Positions 18,027 through 28,382 are shown, counted from the stretch's first letter. The stretch is DNA of 64,000 nt from Campylobacter lanienae NCTC 13004 (GCF_002139935.1 NZ_CP015578.1:248001-312000); one strand, 5' to 3'. Notes: generated from the sequence alone by a model not told the origin. Numbers and translations: made by a program.

Positions 18027-18253
18027 ATGAAAAAAAGTTTAGTGATTGGTGCTTTAGTAGTTGGATTTTTAATGGATGTGCTACGCTTACAGAAGCTTAT
18101 TCTGACACAGTAAATAGCATCAATGAGACAGCAAGAGAAATCAATGCTAAGAATGAGCAAAATAGAAATAAAAATAATAAAAGCACAAATACAAATAATA
18201 AATATGAAGCATTAAGTGAAGATGGAGATACTGGATTTGGAACAGTGTATTAA
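18027..18253 (+). pseudogene. Small lipoprotein gene with a frameshift in the signal peptide
   Basis: From the ATG at 18027 (SD aaggaag) the frame reads MKKSLVIGALVVGFL, a lipoprotein-type signal, then fails. One frame away the reading NGCATLTEAYSDTVNSIN continues to the stop at 18251-18253. Joined, FL-NGC is a lipobox with the lipid-modified Cys, followed by an Asn-rich, Lys-rich tail. The break falls at a T5 run (about 18068-18072), a usual site for slippage. About 74 residues if joined. Function unknown. Confidence 0.6.
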
Positions 18254-18293
18254 TATTTTATAATATAAAATTTTAAGTATTTAAAGGCAAAAA

Positions 18294-18449
18294 ATGATAG
18301 AATTATTTAAAAATATCGGACTTGGTATTTTTGTAAATGGTGCTTTTGCTTGGCAGTTTGGTGAAGCAACAGTTAAAGGCTTTTTAGCTATTATTGAAGG
18401 AATAGCAATAATGGCAATAGCGATATACATAGAAAAAAGGAGTAAATAA
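18294..18449 (+). CDS. Small membrane protein
   Basis: A 51-residue ORF (MIELFKNIGLGIFVNGAFAW...) with SD aaaggc and a hydrophobic C-terminal half (FLAIIEGIAIMAIAIYI) ending in KRSK. It is followed by a second tiny membrane ORF overlapping by one base (TAATG-type junction), which argues both are translated. Of the plasmid/phage small-membrane type; no function recognised. Confidence 0.5.
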   Translation: MIELFKNIGLGIFVNGAFAWQFGEATVKGFLAIIEGIAIMAIAIYIEKRSK

Positions 18450-18544
18450 TGAGCGGACTTGATTATATCTTAATCGCAGGTGCTTTCATTTTGGTTTATT
18501 TAAGCATTAAAGCATATCAAATTTTCAAAAAACCACAACACTAA
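18449..18544 (+). CDS. Very small single-helix membrane protein
   Basis: A 31-residue ORF (MSGLDYILIAGAFILVYLSI...) with one transmembrane helix and a basic end (KKPQH). SD aaaagg-agt lies just upstream inside the previous gene and the start overlaps its stop by one base. Coupled pairs of this size resemble toxin, holin-like or pore-forming peptides, but nothing here proves that. Confidence 0.45.
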   Translation: MSGLDYILIAGAFILVYLSIKAYQIFKKPQH

Positions 18545-19145
18545 GCTAACTCAAACATATCGCTTTTAAAAAATAAAAATTTAAGGCGATATTAGCATAC
18601 ACCAAAATCATCTCCCCAAATAAATCTCTTTATCTTTAACTTCATTTTCTCTTATTTTAGATTTAGAGTAAGAGAAGTTTTCTCTCTCTTATAACGCTAT
18701 CTTTATCTAGTAAATTTACAGCCTTTTTATACTCTTTATATATGAAGCTATCTCTATCTATGTTATTACCTTTTTTCTTTTACTATTTTTTCAATCTTTT
18801 CAAATCTTTCATCTATTAAATTAGATAGAAATTCTTTATTTTTTTCTAATTGTTTTAGATAGTTAGAGTATTCTTCAAAATTCATATCCGATTGTTTTAA
18901 TATGTGTATGCTTTTATCTAAGCTATCAAGCTTTTTAGATAGATTAAATATATTGTTTTTATCATTGCCAAATACCTTGGCATAAGCTAAAGAGCTATTT
19001 TAGCATTTTAATCAAGCAGTTTTTTAGTAGCTTCAATGGAGTTTTTAACTCTAATGTATGTCTCATAATCGCCTTTGCTAGTTAATCCTTTTGAGTGGAG
19101 TTTTTTAAAGTTGTAAAAATGCCTTTTGGATTTGGGTGAAATTGG
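18545..19145 (-). pseudogene. Decayed gene fragments
   Basis: No intact gene in 600 bases. The minus strand holds a coiled-coil fragment (AYAKVFGNDKNNIF through LDSLDKSIHIL to VKEKR, stop at 18766) and another C-terminal fragment (LHSKGLTSKGDYETYIRV..., stop at 19008). Both lack starts. They resemble tails of mobilisation or plasmid proteins, but this is a guess. They mark the end of the accessory region before the core tsf/rpsB block. Confidence 0.4.
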
Positions 19146-19787
19146 TTAAATTTGGTATTGAGTTAAGTGCTGATTAGATAGTTGGTATTTTATATCGCAT
19201 AATTTGGCTATATCTTTATCGTGCGTTACTAAGACCAAAGCGGCGTTATTGGTTTTGACATAGTCAAAGATTACGCTCATGACCTCTTTAGCAGTGGTTT
19301 GATCTAGGTTTCCAGTCGGCTCATCAGCAAAAATAATTTTAGGATTTTTGGCTAATACTCTAGCTATACTAACTCTTTGCTGTTGGCCGCCGCTAAGTTC
19401 GCCGATTTTTTGATTTACTACTTTATCGATTTTTAATGCTTTAAGGAGGTTTAAATTAATTTTTTGACCGCTTAATATAGTGGCGAGTTCGATATTTTCA
19501 AAGCCATTAAATCCTTTAAAAAGATAATGTGCTTGAAAAATAATCCCAAAATCATATCTGCGAATTTTTAAAAGTTCATCACTACTTAGCTTATAAAGTG
19601 ATTTATCATTATATATAACTTCACCATCAGTAGGCGATAAAAGTGTAGATAAAATGTGTAAAATTGTAGATTTTCCGCTACCACTAACACCCATAATAGC
19701 AGTAGTAGTAGCGGGTCTGATATCTAAATTTATATCGTTAAAGAGCAAATAGTCAAATTTATGAGATAAATTTAACGCCTTTAACAT
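19146..19787 (-). CDS. ABC transporter ATP-binding protein, LolD/MacB type
   Basis: A 213-residue ATPase. Walker A GVSGSGKSTI (about 34-43), signature LSGGQQQRVSIAR, Walker B IIFADEPTGNLD and the switch His in VTHDKD are all present. The DEPTGNLD form belongs to the LolD/FtsE/MacB group that drives lipoprotein release or export. It starts two bases after the tsf stop, and an ATPase follows tsf in other Campylobacter too. The permease partner is not adjacent. Confidence 0.85.
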   Translation of the reverse strand: MLKALNLSHKFDYLLFNDINLDIRPATTTAIMGVSGSGKSTILHILSTLLSPTDGEVIYNDKSLYKLSSDELLKIRRYDFGIIFQAHYLFKGFNGFENIELATILSGQKINLNLLKALKIDKVVNQKIGELSGGQQQRVSIARVLAKNPKIIFADEPTGNLDQTTAKEVMSVIFDYVKTNNAALVLVTHDKDIAKLCDIKYQLSNQHLTQYQI

Positions 19788-19789
19788 TA

Positions 19790-20854
19790 TTAAGCCATTT
19801 GAGCAGCTACTTCAGCAGCAAAATCCTCAGTCTTTTTCTCTAAGCCTTCGCCAACTTCGAATCTTACATAGCTTACAATTTCTATTTCACCACCAAGTTT
19901 TTTAGCCTCTTCAGCTATTACTTGCTCAATAGTTTTTTTGTCATCCATTACATAGAATTGCCCTAAAAGAGTAAGTCGTTGGTCAAGTTGAGTATTGTCA
20001 GCTATGTATCTCTCTATTTGACCTGGAAGGATTTTATCCCATATAGCTTCAGGTTTGCCTTGTTTTCTTAGCTCTTCTTTTAATTTTTCAGTTGCTTTGG
20101 CTATCACTTCATCGCTTAATTGTGCTCTACTAGCAAATTCAGGTATTTTGTGAAGCGGTTTTTTAAGGCGGACTAGCTCTTCATTCTCTTTTTCAAGCTC
20201 ACCTTTAAGAGCTAGATACTCTTTTTCTACAAAATCCGGGCTAAACTCTTTATAGCTTATAACTTGAGGTTTCATAGCCGCTGCATGCATGCAAAGATTT
20301 CTTAAAAAATCGCCAATTTTGCTAGCTGTCGCTTCAGAGTCGCAAGCAGCGCCTATTAAGACACCAACACGGCTATTTGAGTGGATATATCCAGCTACAA
20401 TTCCATTTTTGCTAGCTTTAATGGTTTCAAATCTTCTTACAACTAAATTTTCACCAATAGTAGCGATTTGGCTTTGGAAAAACTCTTCAAATTTAACCCC
20501 GCCAATGCTTGACTCTTTAAGCTCATCAATTGTGGTGATTGCGTTAGTTTGGACATGTAGAGTTGTATTTTTAACTAAATCAACAAATGTAGCATTTTTA
20601 GCCACAAAATCAGTTTCAGAGTTAATTTCTGTTATAGTAGCTGTTTTGTTATCACTGCTTACAACTACGCTTACAAGACCTTCGCTAGCTAAGCGATCAG
20701 CTTTTTTAGCAGCTTTGCCAAGACCTTTTTCTCTTAGTATATCAACTGCTTTTTGCATATCTCCATTAGCTTCTTGAAGAGCCTTTTTACAATCCATCAT
20801 TCCAGCTCCAGTGCTTTCACGGAGCTCTTTTACCATATTTGCGCTAATTTCCAT
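19790..20854 (-). CDS. tsf: Elongation factor Ts
   Basis: A 354-residue EF-Ts, the nucleotide exchange factor for EF-Tu. The N-terminal UBA-like domain (MVKELRESTGAGMMDCKKAL) and TDFVAKN motif are diagnostic, and the protein has the long epsilonproteobacterial coiled-coil insertion (residues about 205-270). It overlaps the rpsB stop by one base, as in the usual rpsB-tsf operon. Confidence 0.97.
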   Translation of the reverse strand: MEISANMVKELRESTGAGMMDCKKALQEANGDMQKAVDILREKGLGKAAKKADRLASEGLVSVVVSSDNKTATITEINSETDFVAKNATFVDLVKNTTLHVQTNAITTIDELKESSIGGVKFEEFFQSQIATIGENLVVRRFETIKASKNGIVAGYIHSNSRVGVLIGAACDSEATASKIGDFLRNLCMHAAAMKPQVISYKEFSPDFVEKEYLALKGELEKENEELVRLKKPLHKIPEFASRAQLSDEVIAKATEKLKEELRKQGKPEAIWDKILPGQIERYIADNTQLDQRLTLLGQFYVMDDKKTIEQVIAEEAKKLGGEIEIVSYVRFEVGEGLEKKTEDFAAEVAAQMA

Positions 20855-21630
20855 TACTCTTCCTCGCCTTCAGCCATAGCTTCTTCTAATATTTCATCTT
20901 TTTCTTCTTGAGTTGGAGCTTCTATCTCTTCGCTGATTTCGCCATCTTGATCTCTTAAAGCTTTACCCTCATTGATCGCTTCAGCCATCTCTTGGCAGAA
21001 TAGCTGAACGCTTCTGATAGCATCATCATTGCCTGGAATTGGGTAGTCAATGATATCTGGATCGCAGTTTGTATCTATAGGAGCCACTACTGGTATTTTA
21101 AGTTTGTTAGCTTCTGCTACTGCGATTCTCTCTTTTACTGTGTCAATTACAAATATCATATCAGGGAGTGTTTTTATATTTCTGATACCGCCTAGAGTTG
21201 CTATTAACTTCTCTTTTTTGCGTCTTAGCATTAAAGCTTCTTTTTTGGTAAGTAAATTTATAGAGCCATCTTCTTCCATAGCTTCTATAACTTCAAGTTT
21301 TCTAATTGATTGTCTAATGGTCCCAAAATTCGTCATCATACCGCCAAGCCATCTGTGATTTACATATGGCATACCGCATTTTTCAGCATACTCTTTTACT
21401 GCGATACCGGCTTGTTTTTTAGTGCCGACAAATAGTATTGTTTTGCCTTCAGCTGCGGCGTCTCTTACTATATTATAAGTATATCTGAAATATCTAATAG
21501 TTTTTTGTAAATCTATTATATAAATGCCTTTTCTCTCGCCAAAAATGAATTTTTTCATCTTTGGATTCCAGCGTCTTGTTTGGTGACCAAAATGTACACC
21601 GCACTCTAGTAAATCTCTCATAGTAACCAT
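20854..21630 (-). CDS. rpsB: 30S ribosomal protein S2
   Basis: A 258-residue S2 protein. [20 protein letters not shown] is the signature opening and [14 protein letters not shown] the C-terminal signature. A strongly acidic tail (about 225-258) is added. The start at 21630 has SD aaggag six bases upstream. First gene of the rpsB-tsf-ATPase transcript. Confidence 0.97.
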   Translation of the reverse strand: MVTMRDLLECGVHFGHQTRRWNPKMKKFIFGERKGIYIIDLQKTIRYFRYTYNIVRDAAAEGKTILFVGTKKQAGIAVKEYAEKCGMPYVNHRWLGGMMTNFGTIRQSIRKLEVIEAMEEDGSINLLTKKEALMLRRKKEKLIATLGGIRNIKTLPDMIFVIDTVKERIAVAEANKLKIPVVAPIDTNCDPDIIDYPIPGNDDAIRSVQLFCQEMAEAINEGKALRDQDGEISEEIEAPTQEEKDEILEEAMAEGEEE

Positions 21631-21764
21631 GAGTTTCTCCTTAAAAAAATTTGATTAGTTTATTCCTCTATGCTCCTTAGCAGCGACATTAACTGCAACT
21701 AAACAAGGATTAGCATATGTGAAATGAAGTGCGAATTGTAGCTAAATTTAACTTATTTTTTGCT

Positions 21765-21971
21765 TTATTTGCTAAGTTGAAATTTCTCTTTAATACTTTG
21801 AAGTGAAGAGAAAATTTCTGCGATTTTTTCTAGGTCGCTACTTTCTATTTCAAATTTTTTTGGGCGAAAAAATAGCTCCAAAAGTGCCAAATTCTCTCCA
21901 AATTCCAATCCATAATTCCTAGCATTTTGTGAGATTTTTAAAAGCTCGATATCGGTGAATTTCTCATACAT
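21765..21971 (-). CDS. Small conserved hypothetical protein
   Basis: A 68-residue helical protein (MYEKFTDIELLKISQNARNY...FQLSK), rich in Leu, Glu and Lys, with no recognised domain. It begins three bases after the PgeF stop, within the ribE-pgeF series, so it is probably translated with them. I considered the exonuclease VII small subunit but its usual motif is missing. Confidence 0.55.
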   Translation of the reverse strand: MYEKFTDIELLKISQNARNYGLEFGENLALLELFFRPKKFEIESSDLEKIAEIFSSLQSIKEKFQLSK

Positions 21972-21974
21972 AAT

Positions 21975-22655
21975 TTATCCTTTTAACATTATAAAACCAG
22001 CAAATCTACCAGTTAAACCGCTCTTGCGATATGAGTAAAATCTATCATCGCAGTGGCTGCAAATATCGCTAAATTCATAATCTTTGACACCGATGCCATC
22101 AAGCTCAAATCGCAAAGCCCCATCTAGATCAAATTTAAAACCATCTTTAAATTTATTAAATTCCCCCAAATTTAAATCCCCAATTTCATAGCAATTTTTT
22201 TTGATATTTGGGCCTATTATTGCTTTGATATTTTTAGGATTTGAGCCCATTTTATCTATTGTTTTGGTTATGATTTTTGAGATGGCTCCAGCTCTACCGG
22301 CATGGATAGCTGAGATTAAATTTAGCTTTTTATCATATAAAAGCACAGGCGAACAATCAGCCACCATAACACATAGCCCAACTTGGGTTAAATTAGTAAA
22401 AATCGCATCGCAAGGCTCTAAAATTTGGCTAATATCGCTTAAATTTTGGACTATATCAGAGTGAATTTGCTCCATGAAAATTAATTTTTTGGCTTTGATT
22501 TTGTGAGCTAAAATTTCTCTATTTTGCTCTACTTTTAGCTTATTATCGCCCACATGATAGGCTAAGTTTAAGCTCTCATAAACACCCTTGCTCACACCAC
22601 CAAATTTGGTTGTAAAACCAGCAATAACCTTATCGTTATCAATAGATACTAGCAT
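21975..22655 (-). CDS. pgeF: YfiH/PgeF-family purine nucleoside phosphorylase-like protein
   Basis: A 226-residue protein of the YfiH (CNF1/laccase-fold) family. The zinc-binding set is visible: His in MEQIHSD, VADCSPVLLYD, and AIHAGRAGAI, with the terminal SICSHCDDRFYSYRKSG. Family members edit peptidoglycan precursors (PgeF) or cleave purine nucleosides. It overlaps the end of ribE by 17 nt. Confidence 0.85.
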   Translation of the reverse strand: MLVSIDNDKVIAGFTTKFGGVSKGVYESLNLAYHVGDNKLKVEQNREILAHKIKAKKLIFMEQIHSDIVQNLSDISQILEPCDAIFTNLTQVGLCVMVADCSPVLLYDKKLNLISAIHAGRAGAISKIITKTIDKMGSNPKNIKAIIGPNIKKNCYEIGDLNLGEFNKFKDGFKFDLDGALRFELDGIGVKDYEFSDICSHCDDRFYSYRKSGLTGRFAGFIMLKG

Positions 22656-23250
22656 AAAAATCAGCCTGTTGCCAAGTGAGAGTTTGGTTTTTTGAGTTTA
22701 GAATTCTATCAATATAACGAGCCAAAATATCGCTTTCTATATGGACTCTTCTACCTATTTGGAACTCACCAAATAGCGTATCTTTCATACTTATAGGGAT
22801 TAGGGTTAGACGCATTAAATTTGAGTTGATATCATTGATTGTTAGGCTCACGCCCTCAACTGCGATGGCGCCTTTTTTGGCTATTAGATGTAAAATTTCA
22901 TTTGGTAATTCTATGATAAAATCCACCCCACTTGCTAGTCTCTTAATATCTCTAATAACCCCAATAGCATCTATATGCCCTTGAATCAAATGCCCATCTA
23001 TCCTATCGCCAATTTTCATAGCTGGTTCTATATGGACTCTGTTTTTGTAATTTTCCAAAGCCAATATATTAGCGCTTTCGCTGCTTAATTCTACCACAAA
23101 TCCATCTTTATCAATCTTTGTTACGCTCAAACAAGCCCCATTTACCGCTATGCTATCACCTAAATTTGGTTTATGAGTAGCCTTGATACTTAGATTTTTA
23201 CCATCAAAACTACGCACAACACCAATCTCACGAATCAGTCCATTAAACAT
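22639..23250 (-). CDS. ribE: Riboflavin synthase alpha chain
   Basis: A 203-residue enzyme that dismutates two lumazines into riboflavin. MFNGLIREIGVV and the internal duplicate (DGHLIQGHIDAIG with NGACLSVTKI and EGVSLTIND) show the two lumazine-binding domains. I choose the ATG at 23250 (SD gagg) over a GTG six bases earlier because the family begins MF-G-I/L. It is the first gene of a minus-strand set with pgeF and a small ORF. Confidence 0.93.
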   Translation of the reverse strand: MFNGLIREIGVVRSFDGKNLSIKATHKPNLGDSIAVNGACLSVTKIDKDGFVVELSSESANILALENYKNRVHIEPAMKIGDRIDGHLIQGHIDAIGVIRDIKRLASGVDFIIELPNEILHLIAKKGAIAVEGVSLTINDINSNLMRLTLIPISMKDTLFGEFQIGRRVHIESDILARYIDRILNSKNQTLTWQQADFYASIY

Positions 23251-23347
23251 AATCACCTCAAATTCGAATTGAGAAATTATAATCTAAATTTATAAATCTT
23301 TTACTATAAATTAGATAAAATCGCCCCTAAAAATCACAAGGCAAATT

Positions 23348-25213
23348 ATGGAATATGATGTTATCGTAGTTGGTGGCGGACATGCCGGGATCGAGGCCTC
23401 ACTCGCAGCAGCTAAAATGGGAGCCAAAACTCTATTAATCACAATTTTAGCCGAGCAAATCGGTGCAGCTAGCTGTAATCCCGCAATTGGCGGATTGGCC
23501 AAGGGGCATTTAGTCAAAGAGATTGACGCTTTAGGTGGTCAAATGGGGCTTACGACTGATGAGTGCGGGATACAGTTTCGCCTCTTAAATGAGAGTAAAG
23601 GCCCAGCAGTGCGTGGTAGTAGGGCTCAAATAGATATGGATAGATATCGAATTTATATGCGAAATTTGCTTTTAAACACGCCAAATTTACAGATCACTCA
23701 AGAGATCGCTACTGAAATTTTAACGCAAAATAACAAAATAATAGGGGTAAAAACCCATTTAGACAACACTTATCACACGCAAAAACTCATCATAACAACG
23801 GGGACATTTCTCAATGGCTTAATCCATGTAGGAATCAATAAGCTAGAAGCCGGCCGTGTCGGTGAGCTAAGCTCAAAAGAGCTATCAAGCTCGCTAAAAA
23901 GCCTGAATTTAGAAATGGGTAGATTAAAGACTGGCACCTGCCCTAGAGTACTAGCAAGCTCAATTGATTTTAGTGTTTTAGAAATTCAAAATGGCGATAT
24001 CGATCCACAGCCTTTTAGCTTTAGAAGTAAAAATTGGAGCAAAGAGCAACTTCCATGCTATATAGCCTATACCAATGAAACTACTCACGATATTATCAGA
24101 TCAAATTTCGATAGAGCACCGCTATTTACAGGTCAGATAGAAGGAGTAGGGCCAAGGTATTGTCCAAGTATCGAAGATAAGATAAACCGCTTTGGAGATA
24201 GGGAGCGCCATCATCTATTTATAGAGCCTCAAACCTTAGAAGCGACTGAATACTATATAAATGGATTTTCAACTTCACTCCCTTATGATGCGCAAGTAGC
24301 AATGCTAAGGTCTATTAAGGGCTTTGAAAATGCGATTATCGTGCGACATGGATATGCTATAGAGTATGATTATGTCAATCCAACCGAGCTTAAACATACC
24401 TTAGAAACTAAAAAGATTAGTGGGTTATATCTAGCAGGGCAGATAAATGGCACCACAGGATATGAAGAGGCTGCCGCTCAAGGGCTTATGGCTGGTATAA
24501 ATGCTGCGTTGAATTTACAAAATAAAGAGCCTTTGATTTTACGCAGAGATGAGAGTTATATAGGGGTTTTGATCGATGATCTAGTCACAAAAGGGACAAA
24601 AGAGCCTTATAGAATGTTTACTAGCAGGGCGGAATTTAGATTACTTTTAAGAGAGGATAATGCGAATTTAAGGCTTAGTAAATATGGATTTGAGATAGGT
24701 TTGCTCGCAAAAGAGGCTTATGATGAGGTTGAGGCTTTAAGGGATGAATTACAAAAAGCTATGGAAATTTTGCTTACAAAAGAGATAACGCCTAATAAAG
24801 AAACTTTGGAATTTTTAGCCGCCATCGGTGAAGAGCCAATAGGTGAGAAGATAACGCTACAAAAATTGGTCGCTAGAAAGAGCTTTGACGAAAATAAGCT
24901 TAGAAAGCTTGAGCCGTTTTTTGAGAATTTAAGCAAAAATTCAATAAACCAAATTCTCACAGAAGCGAAGTATTATCACTATATCGCACAACAGCATATA
25001 GAAGTTGAGAAGATGAAAGGGCTTTTAAATATCAAAATTCCAAATGATTTGGATTTTAAGACAATTAGTGGCTTGAGTAATGAAGTGGTCGAGAAGTTAA
25101 TCAAATTTGCTCCACCGACTTTAGCGGCCGCATCAAATCTCAGCGGAATCACCCCAGCGGCGATAGATATCCTTCATATCGCTATTAAAAGGCACAAATC
25201 TACACTTAGCTAA
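23348..25213 (+). CDS. mnmG: tRNA uridine 5-carboxymethylaminomethyl modification enzyme MnmG (GidA)
   Basis: A 621-residue FAD enzyme that, with MnmE, modifies U34 of some tRNAs. [16 protein letters not shown] is the FAD loop; [22 protein letters not shown] and [11 protein letters not shown] are hallmark motifs, and [15 protein letters not shown] and the helical C-terminus complete the family pattern. Divergent from ribE with about 97 bp between. Confidence 0.96.
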   Translation: MEYDVIVVGGGHAGIEASLAAAKMGAKTLLITILAEQIGAASCNPAIGGLAKGHLVKEIDALGGQMGLTTDECGIQFRLLNESKGPAVRGSRAQIDMDRYRIYMRNLLLNTPNLQITQEIATEILTQNNKIIGVKTHLDNTYHTQKLIITTGTFLNGLIHVGINKLEAGRVGELSSKELSSSLKSLNLEMGRLKTGTCPRVLASSIDFSVLEIQNGDIDPQPFSFRSKNWSKEQLPCYIAYTNETTHDIIRSNFDRAPLFTGQIEGVGPRYCPSIEDKINRFGDRERHHLFIEPQTLEATEYYINGFSTSLPYDAQVAMLRSIKGFENAIIVRHGYAIEYDYVNPTELKHTLETKKISGLYLAGQINGTTGYEEAAAQGLMAGINAALNLQNKEPLILRRDESYIGVLIDDLVTKGTKEPYRMFTSRAEFRLLLREDNANLRLSKYGFEIGLLAKEAYDEVEALRDELQKAMEILLTKEITPNKETLEFLAAIGEEPIGEKITLQKLVARKSFDENKLRKLEPFFENLSKNSINQILTEAKYYHYIAQQHIEVEKMKGLLNIKIPNDLDFKTISGLSNEVVEKLIKFAPPTLAAASNLSGITPAAIDILHIAIKRHKSTLS

Positions 25214-25237
25214 GCCAATGAGCTTGGCTAATTTTGT
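25206..25237 (+). terminator. Terminator at the end of mnmG
   Basis: TTAGCTAAGC and GCTTGGCTAA form a stem with one mismatch and a 6-base loop, followed by TTTTG. The stem overlaps the mnmG stop codon. Confidence 0.7.
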
Positions 25238-25368
25238 TTATAAAAACAATTCTAATTAAATAAAATTTTAACTTTAAAATGGTAGAATTGTAGCTTTAGT
25301 TTCACTTTTATATTATAAAAGTTAGCTTAATTTCAATGCTAATAATTAAATCAATAGAAAGGAAAGAA

Positions 25369-25875
25369 ATGTCTGTTCAAAAGCAAGAAAGACGAGATTT
25401 CATCGGAATGGCATTTGGCGCTGTCGCAGCTGTGGGTGGTGCTTTTGCTTTAGTAGGGATGAAAAAGTCTTGGGATCCGCTTCCTAGCGTTAAAGCAGCA
25501 GGTTTTACCACAGTAGATCTAAGCCCTATGCAGCCTGGCGAATTTCGCCAAGTAGAGTGGCGTAAAAAGCCTATTTTTATCATTAAAAAAGATGAGAATA
25601 TGAAGGCTAACCCTTCAAGAGATGTAGTGGTAGGTAATGAGAATTATATAGTTACAATCGGTCTTTGTACGCACCTTGGATGCATACCTAGCTGGAGTGC
25701 TAGTGATAAGATGTTTAAGTGTGCCTGTCATGGTGGAGAGTTTGATTCTGATGGTATGAATGTATTTGGTCCGCCACCACGCCCACTAGATATTCCACCA
25801 TTTAAAATTGATGGGACTAAACTTGTGCTAGGCGAAGAAGGCCCTGAGTACAAAAAATTAGTCGCTACAGCGTAA
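25369..25875 (+). CDS. petA: Ubiquinol/menaquinol-cytochrome c reductase iron-sulfur (Rieske) subunit
   Basis: A 168-residue Rieske protein. The 2Fe-2S cluster is bound by CTHLGCIP and CACHGGEFD. RRDFIGMAFGAVAAVGGAF at the N-terminus is a twin-arginine signal anchor. I start at the ATG at 25369 (SD aaagga), giving MSVQKQERRDF, rather than 33 bases earlier. First gene of petABC, which passes electrons from menaquinol to periplasmic cytochrome c. Confidence 0.95.
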   Translation: MSVQKQERRDFIGMAFGAVAAVGGAFALVGMKKSWDPLPSVKAAGFTTVDLSPMQPGEFRQVEWRKKPIFIIKKDENMKANPSRDVVVGNENYIVTIGLCTHLGCIPSWSASDKMFKCACHGGEFDSDGMNVFGPPPRPLDIPPFKIDGTKLVLGEEGPEYKKLVATA

Positions 25876-25885
25876 GGGAGAATTT

Positions 25886-27133
25886 ATGGCACATATTACA
25901 AAAGCTACAAGCGTAAGAGATTGGTTCGATCAGCGTATAGCTCTTACAAAGTTATGGAATGTCCTAGCAGGGCAATACTGGATACCTAAAAATATCAATT
26001 TTCTTTGGGCAATGGGCGTGATTTTAACCGTCTTATTTACCTTGCTTTTTATCAGTGGTTTATTGCTTTTAATGTATTATAAACCAGATGCGAATTTGGC
26101 ATTTGATAGTGTGAATTACACTATTATGAAAGAGGTTGAGTATGGTTGGTTATGGCGACATATTCACGCAGTTGCGGCATCTGTGATTTTCTTAATTATC
26201 TATATTCACGCATTTGTTGGAATTTACTATGGTTCATATAAAAAAGGCCGTGAGATGATATGGATTAGCGGTATGTTGCTTTTCTTGATTTTCTCTGCTG
26301 AAGCATTTAGTGGATATATGCTACCATGGGGACAGATGAGCTACTGGGCAGCGCAAGTTATCACTCAACTATTTGGTGGAATTCCATTTATTGGCGGTGC
26401 GTTAGTTGAGTGGATTAGGGGGGATTACGCAGTTAGCGATCCTACACTTACAAGATTTTTTATGCTTCATGTATGTTTATTACCTATTGTTATTATCATG
26501 GTTATAGGGCTTCATTTTTATACTCTTAGAGTTCCACATGTAAATAATCTCGAAGGTGAAGAGATAGATTTTGAGCTTGAAGCTGAAAAATATCTAAAAG
26601 GCGATACTATAAATTCAAAAGTTATCCCATTTTGGCCAGGATTTTTAAGTAAAGATTTCTTTTATGTATCTTTATTTATGATATTCTTCTTCTATTTAGT
26701 GAGTTTCCATTTTAATTTCGCCATGGATCCAATCAACTTCGATCCAGCTAACGCAGCTAAAACACCAACTCATATCTATCCTGAGTGGTATTTCTTATGG
26801 CAATATGAAATTTTGCGTGGATTTTTCTTTGATATTGGACCTTTAAAAGCGGCTGATATAGGTGCTTTGGCTATGGCTTTTGCCGGAATTTCACTACTAT
26901 TTATGCCTTTATATGATAGAAGTGATGTTGTAGCGCCAGCTCACAAAAGAAAAGGCTTTTGTGTGTGGTTTTGGTTGCTTATTATTGATTTAATAATCCT
27001 AACAGTGTATGGCAAACTTCCTCCAACAGGATTTAATGCTTGGATAGGTTTCTTTGCTTCAATCGGTTACCTTGCGTTGCTACTTGTAGTACTTCCTATC
27101 ATCACAATCAAGGAAAGAAAGGCAAATAAATGA
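25886..27133 (+). CDS. petB: Cytochrome b of the bc1 complex
   Basis: A 415-residue cytochrome b with eight or so membrane helices. WRHIHAVAASVIFLIIYIH contains haem-ligand histidines; PEWYFLWQYEILR is the conserved quinol-oxidation site motif (PEWY). SD gggaga. It is 10 nt after petA and overlaps petC by 4 nt. Confidence 0.95.
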   Translation: MAHITKATSVRDWFDQRIALTKLWNVLAGQYWIPKNINFLWAMGVILTVLFTLLFISGLLLLMYYKPDANLAFDSVNYTIMKEVEYGWLWRHIHAVAASVIFLIIYIHAFVGIYYGSYKKGREMIWISGMLLFLIFSAEAFSGYMLPWGQMSYWAAQVITQLFGGIPFIGGALVEWIRGDYAVSDPTLTRFFMLHVCLLPIVIIMVIGLHFYTLRVPHVNNLEGEEIDFELEAEKYLKGDTINSKVIPFWPGFLSKDFFYVSLFMIFFFYLVSFHFNFAMDPINFDPANAAKTPTHIYPEWYFLWQYEILRGFFFDIGPLKAADIGALAMAFAGISLLFMPLYDRSDVVAPAHKRKGFCVWFWLLIIDLIILTVYGKLPPTGFNAWIGFFASIGYLALLLVVLPIITIKERKANK

Positions 27134-28155
27134 AAGAGTTAAAAGCGTTTTTAATTGTCGTCCTTGTTACAGGCGCTATTTATTGGGGTGTTGAGCCGTA
27201 TGCGCACTCAGTTTTACACCCGCATGTTGAACCAGCAAATTTTGATTTTGCTAAAGAGGATGTAAATTTAGCAAAAACCAATGTAGAAAAAGCGGAATTA
27301 GCATTAAAAACCGCTAAAGAGGGTGGTGACAAAGCTATAATCGAAGGTGCTACAAAAACCTTAGAATCAGCAAAAGCCAGTTTAGAAAAATATAGCGCAT
27401 TTTGGGCTGATATCAATAGCATTGACCTTAGCAAAGGTGATGCTACCTCAGGTGAGAGTTTAGTAGCAGCTGCTGGGTGTACAGCATGTCATAGTATAAA
27501 ATCAGCAGGATTTGAACCAGCAATGGATGATAAAAGTGCTAGTGAAGCTTATGGTGTAGCTCCACCAGATCTTAGCAATATCGGATACCTATATGATGGT
27601 AAATTCTTAGCTGCACTTATCAAAGATCCAGCTATGGCGTTAAAAGTCACACATAAATTCAATGATACAAATCCATTTCCTATGACCGCATTTTATGGTG
27701 CTGGTGGCGATCTAAATCAAGAAATAGCCGATATAGTAGCATACTTTAAAAGTATAGCACCAAAAGAGATGAGTGATAGAGATGTATTTGTAGAATCTTG
27801 TGCTAGATGCCACGATATGAAATATGTCAATGTATTTGCCAATGGCAACAAACAGAGCATTTCAACATATCTAGGTATGACCCCACCAGATCTTTCTATG
27901 TATATTAGATCTAGAAATGAATTGTATCTAAACAACTTTATCAACGATACTCAAAAAATGCTTCCAGGCACATCTATGCCTCGTGTAGGTCTAAATGAAA
28001 AAGCTCAAAAACAGGTTATTGAGTATATGAGAGAATCAGGTGATAGCAAAAAAGATGAGAGAGAGACAACGGGCATATATATTATGATATATTTTGCTAT
28101 TCTTAGCTTATTTGCTTGGGCGTGGAAACGCAAAATTTGGTCTAAACTACATTAA
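27130..28155 (+). CDS. petC: Dihaem cytochrome c subunit of the bc1 complex
   Basis: A 341-residue protein with an N-terminal membrane anchor, an Ala/Lys-rich helical linker, two haem sites (CTACH and CARCH) and a C-terminal membrane helix (IYIMIYFAILSLFAWAW). Epsilonproteobacteria use a dihaem c-type subunit in place of cytochrome c1, which this fits. Last gene of petABC, followed by a good terminator. Confidence 0.92.
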   Translation: MKELKAFLIVVLVTGAIYWGVEPYAHSVLHPHVEPANFDFAKEDVNLAKTNVEKAELALKTAKEGGDKAIIEGATKTLESAKASLEKYSAFWADINSIDLSKGDATSGESLVAAAGCTACHSIKSAGFEPAMDDKSASEAYGVAPPDLSNIGYLYDGKFLAALIKDPAMALKVTHKFNDTNPFPMTAFYGAGGDLNQEIADIVAYFKSIAPKEMSDRDVFVESCARCHDMKYVNVFANGNKQSISTYLGMTPPDLSMYIRSRNELYLNNFINDTQKMLPGTSMPRVGLNEKAQKQVIEYMRESGDSKKDERETTGIYIMIYFAILSLFAWAWKRKIWSKLH

Positions 28156-28164
28156 TATACTTAA

Positions 28165-28193
28165 AGATTTAGGGCGAATTTCGCTCTAAATCT
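28165..28193 (+). terminator. Terminator after petABC
   Basis: AGATTTAGGGCG and CGCTCTAAATCT pair over 12 positions (one G-T) around a 5-base loop, 10 bases after petC. Confidence 0.8.
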
Positions 28194-28382
28194 TACAATA
28201 TTCATATCTTTAATCCATTTATATAAATCAAATCTAATGTTATATTATTGTTTAATTAAAATATAATTTTACTACTTTTATAAGCGCAAAATTAGCTTGA
28301 CACTGATAATGTAAAAGATAGAAACTAACTTTATAACATAAGTTAAATTTAGAATAAATTTGAATATTTTTCGCCAAAATGC

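Noticed and set aside
21765-21971. Exonuclease VII small subunit
   Set aside because: Similar size and helical content, but the conserved F-E-x-x-L-x-x-L-E-x-I-V pattern is absent.
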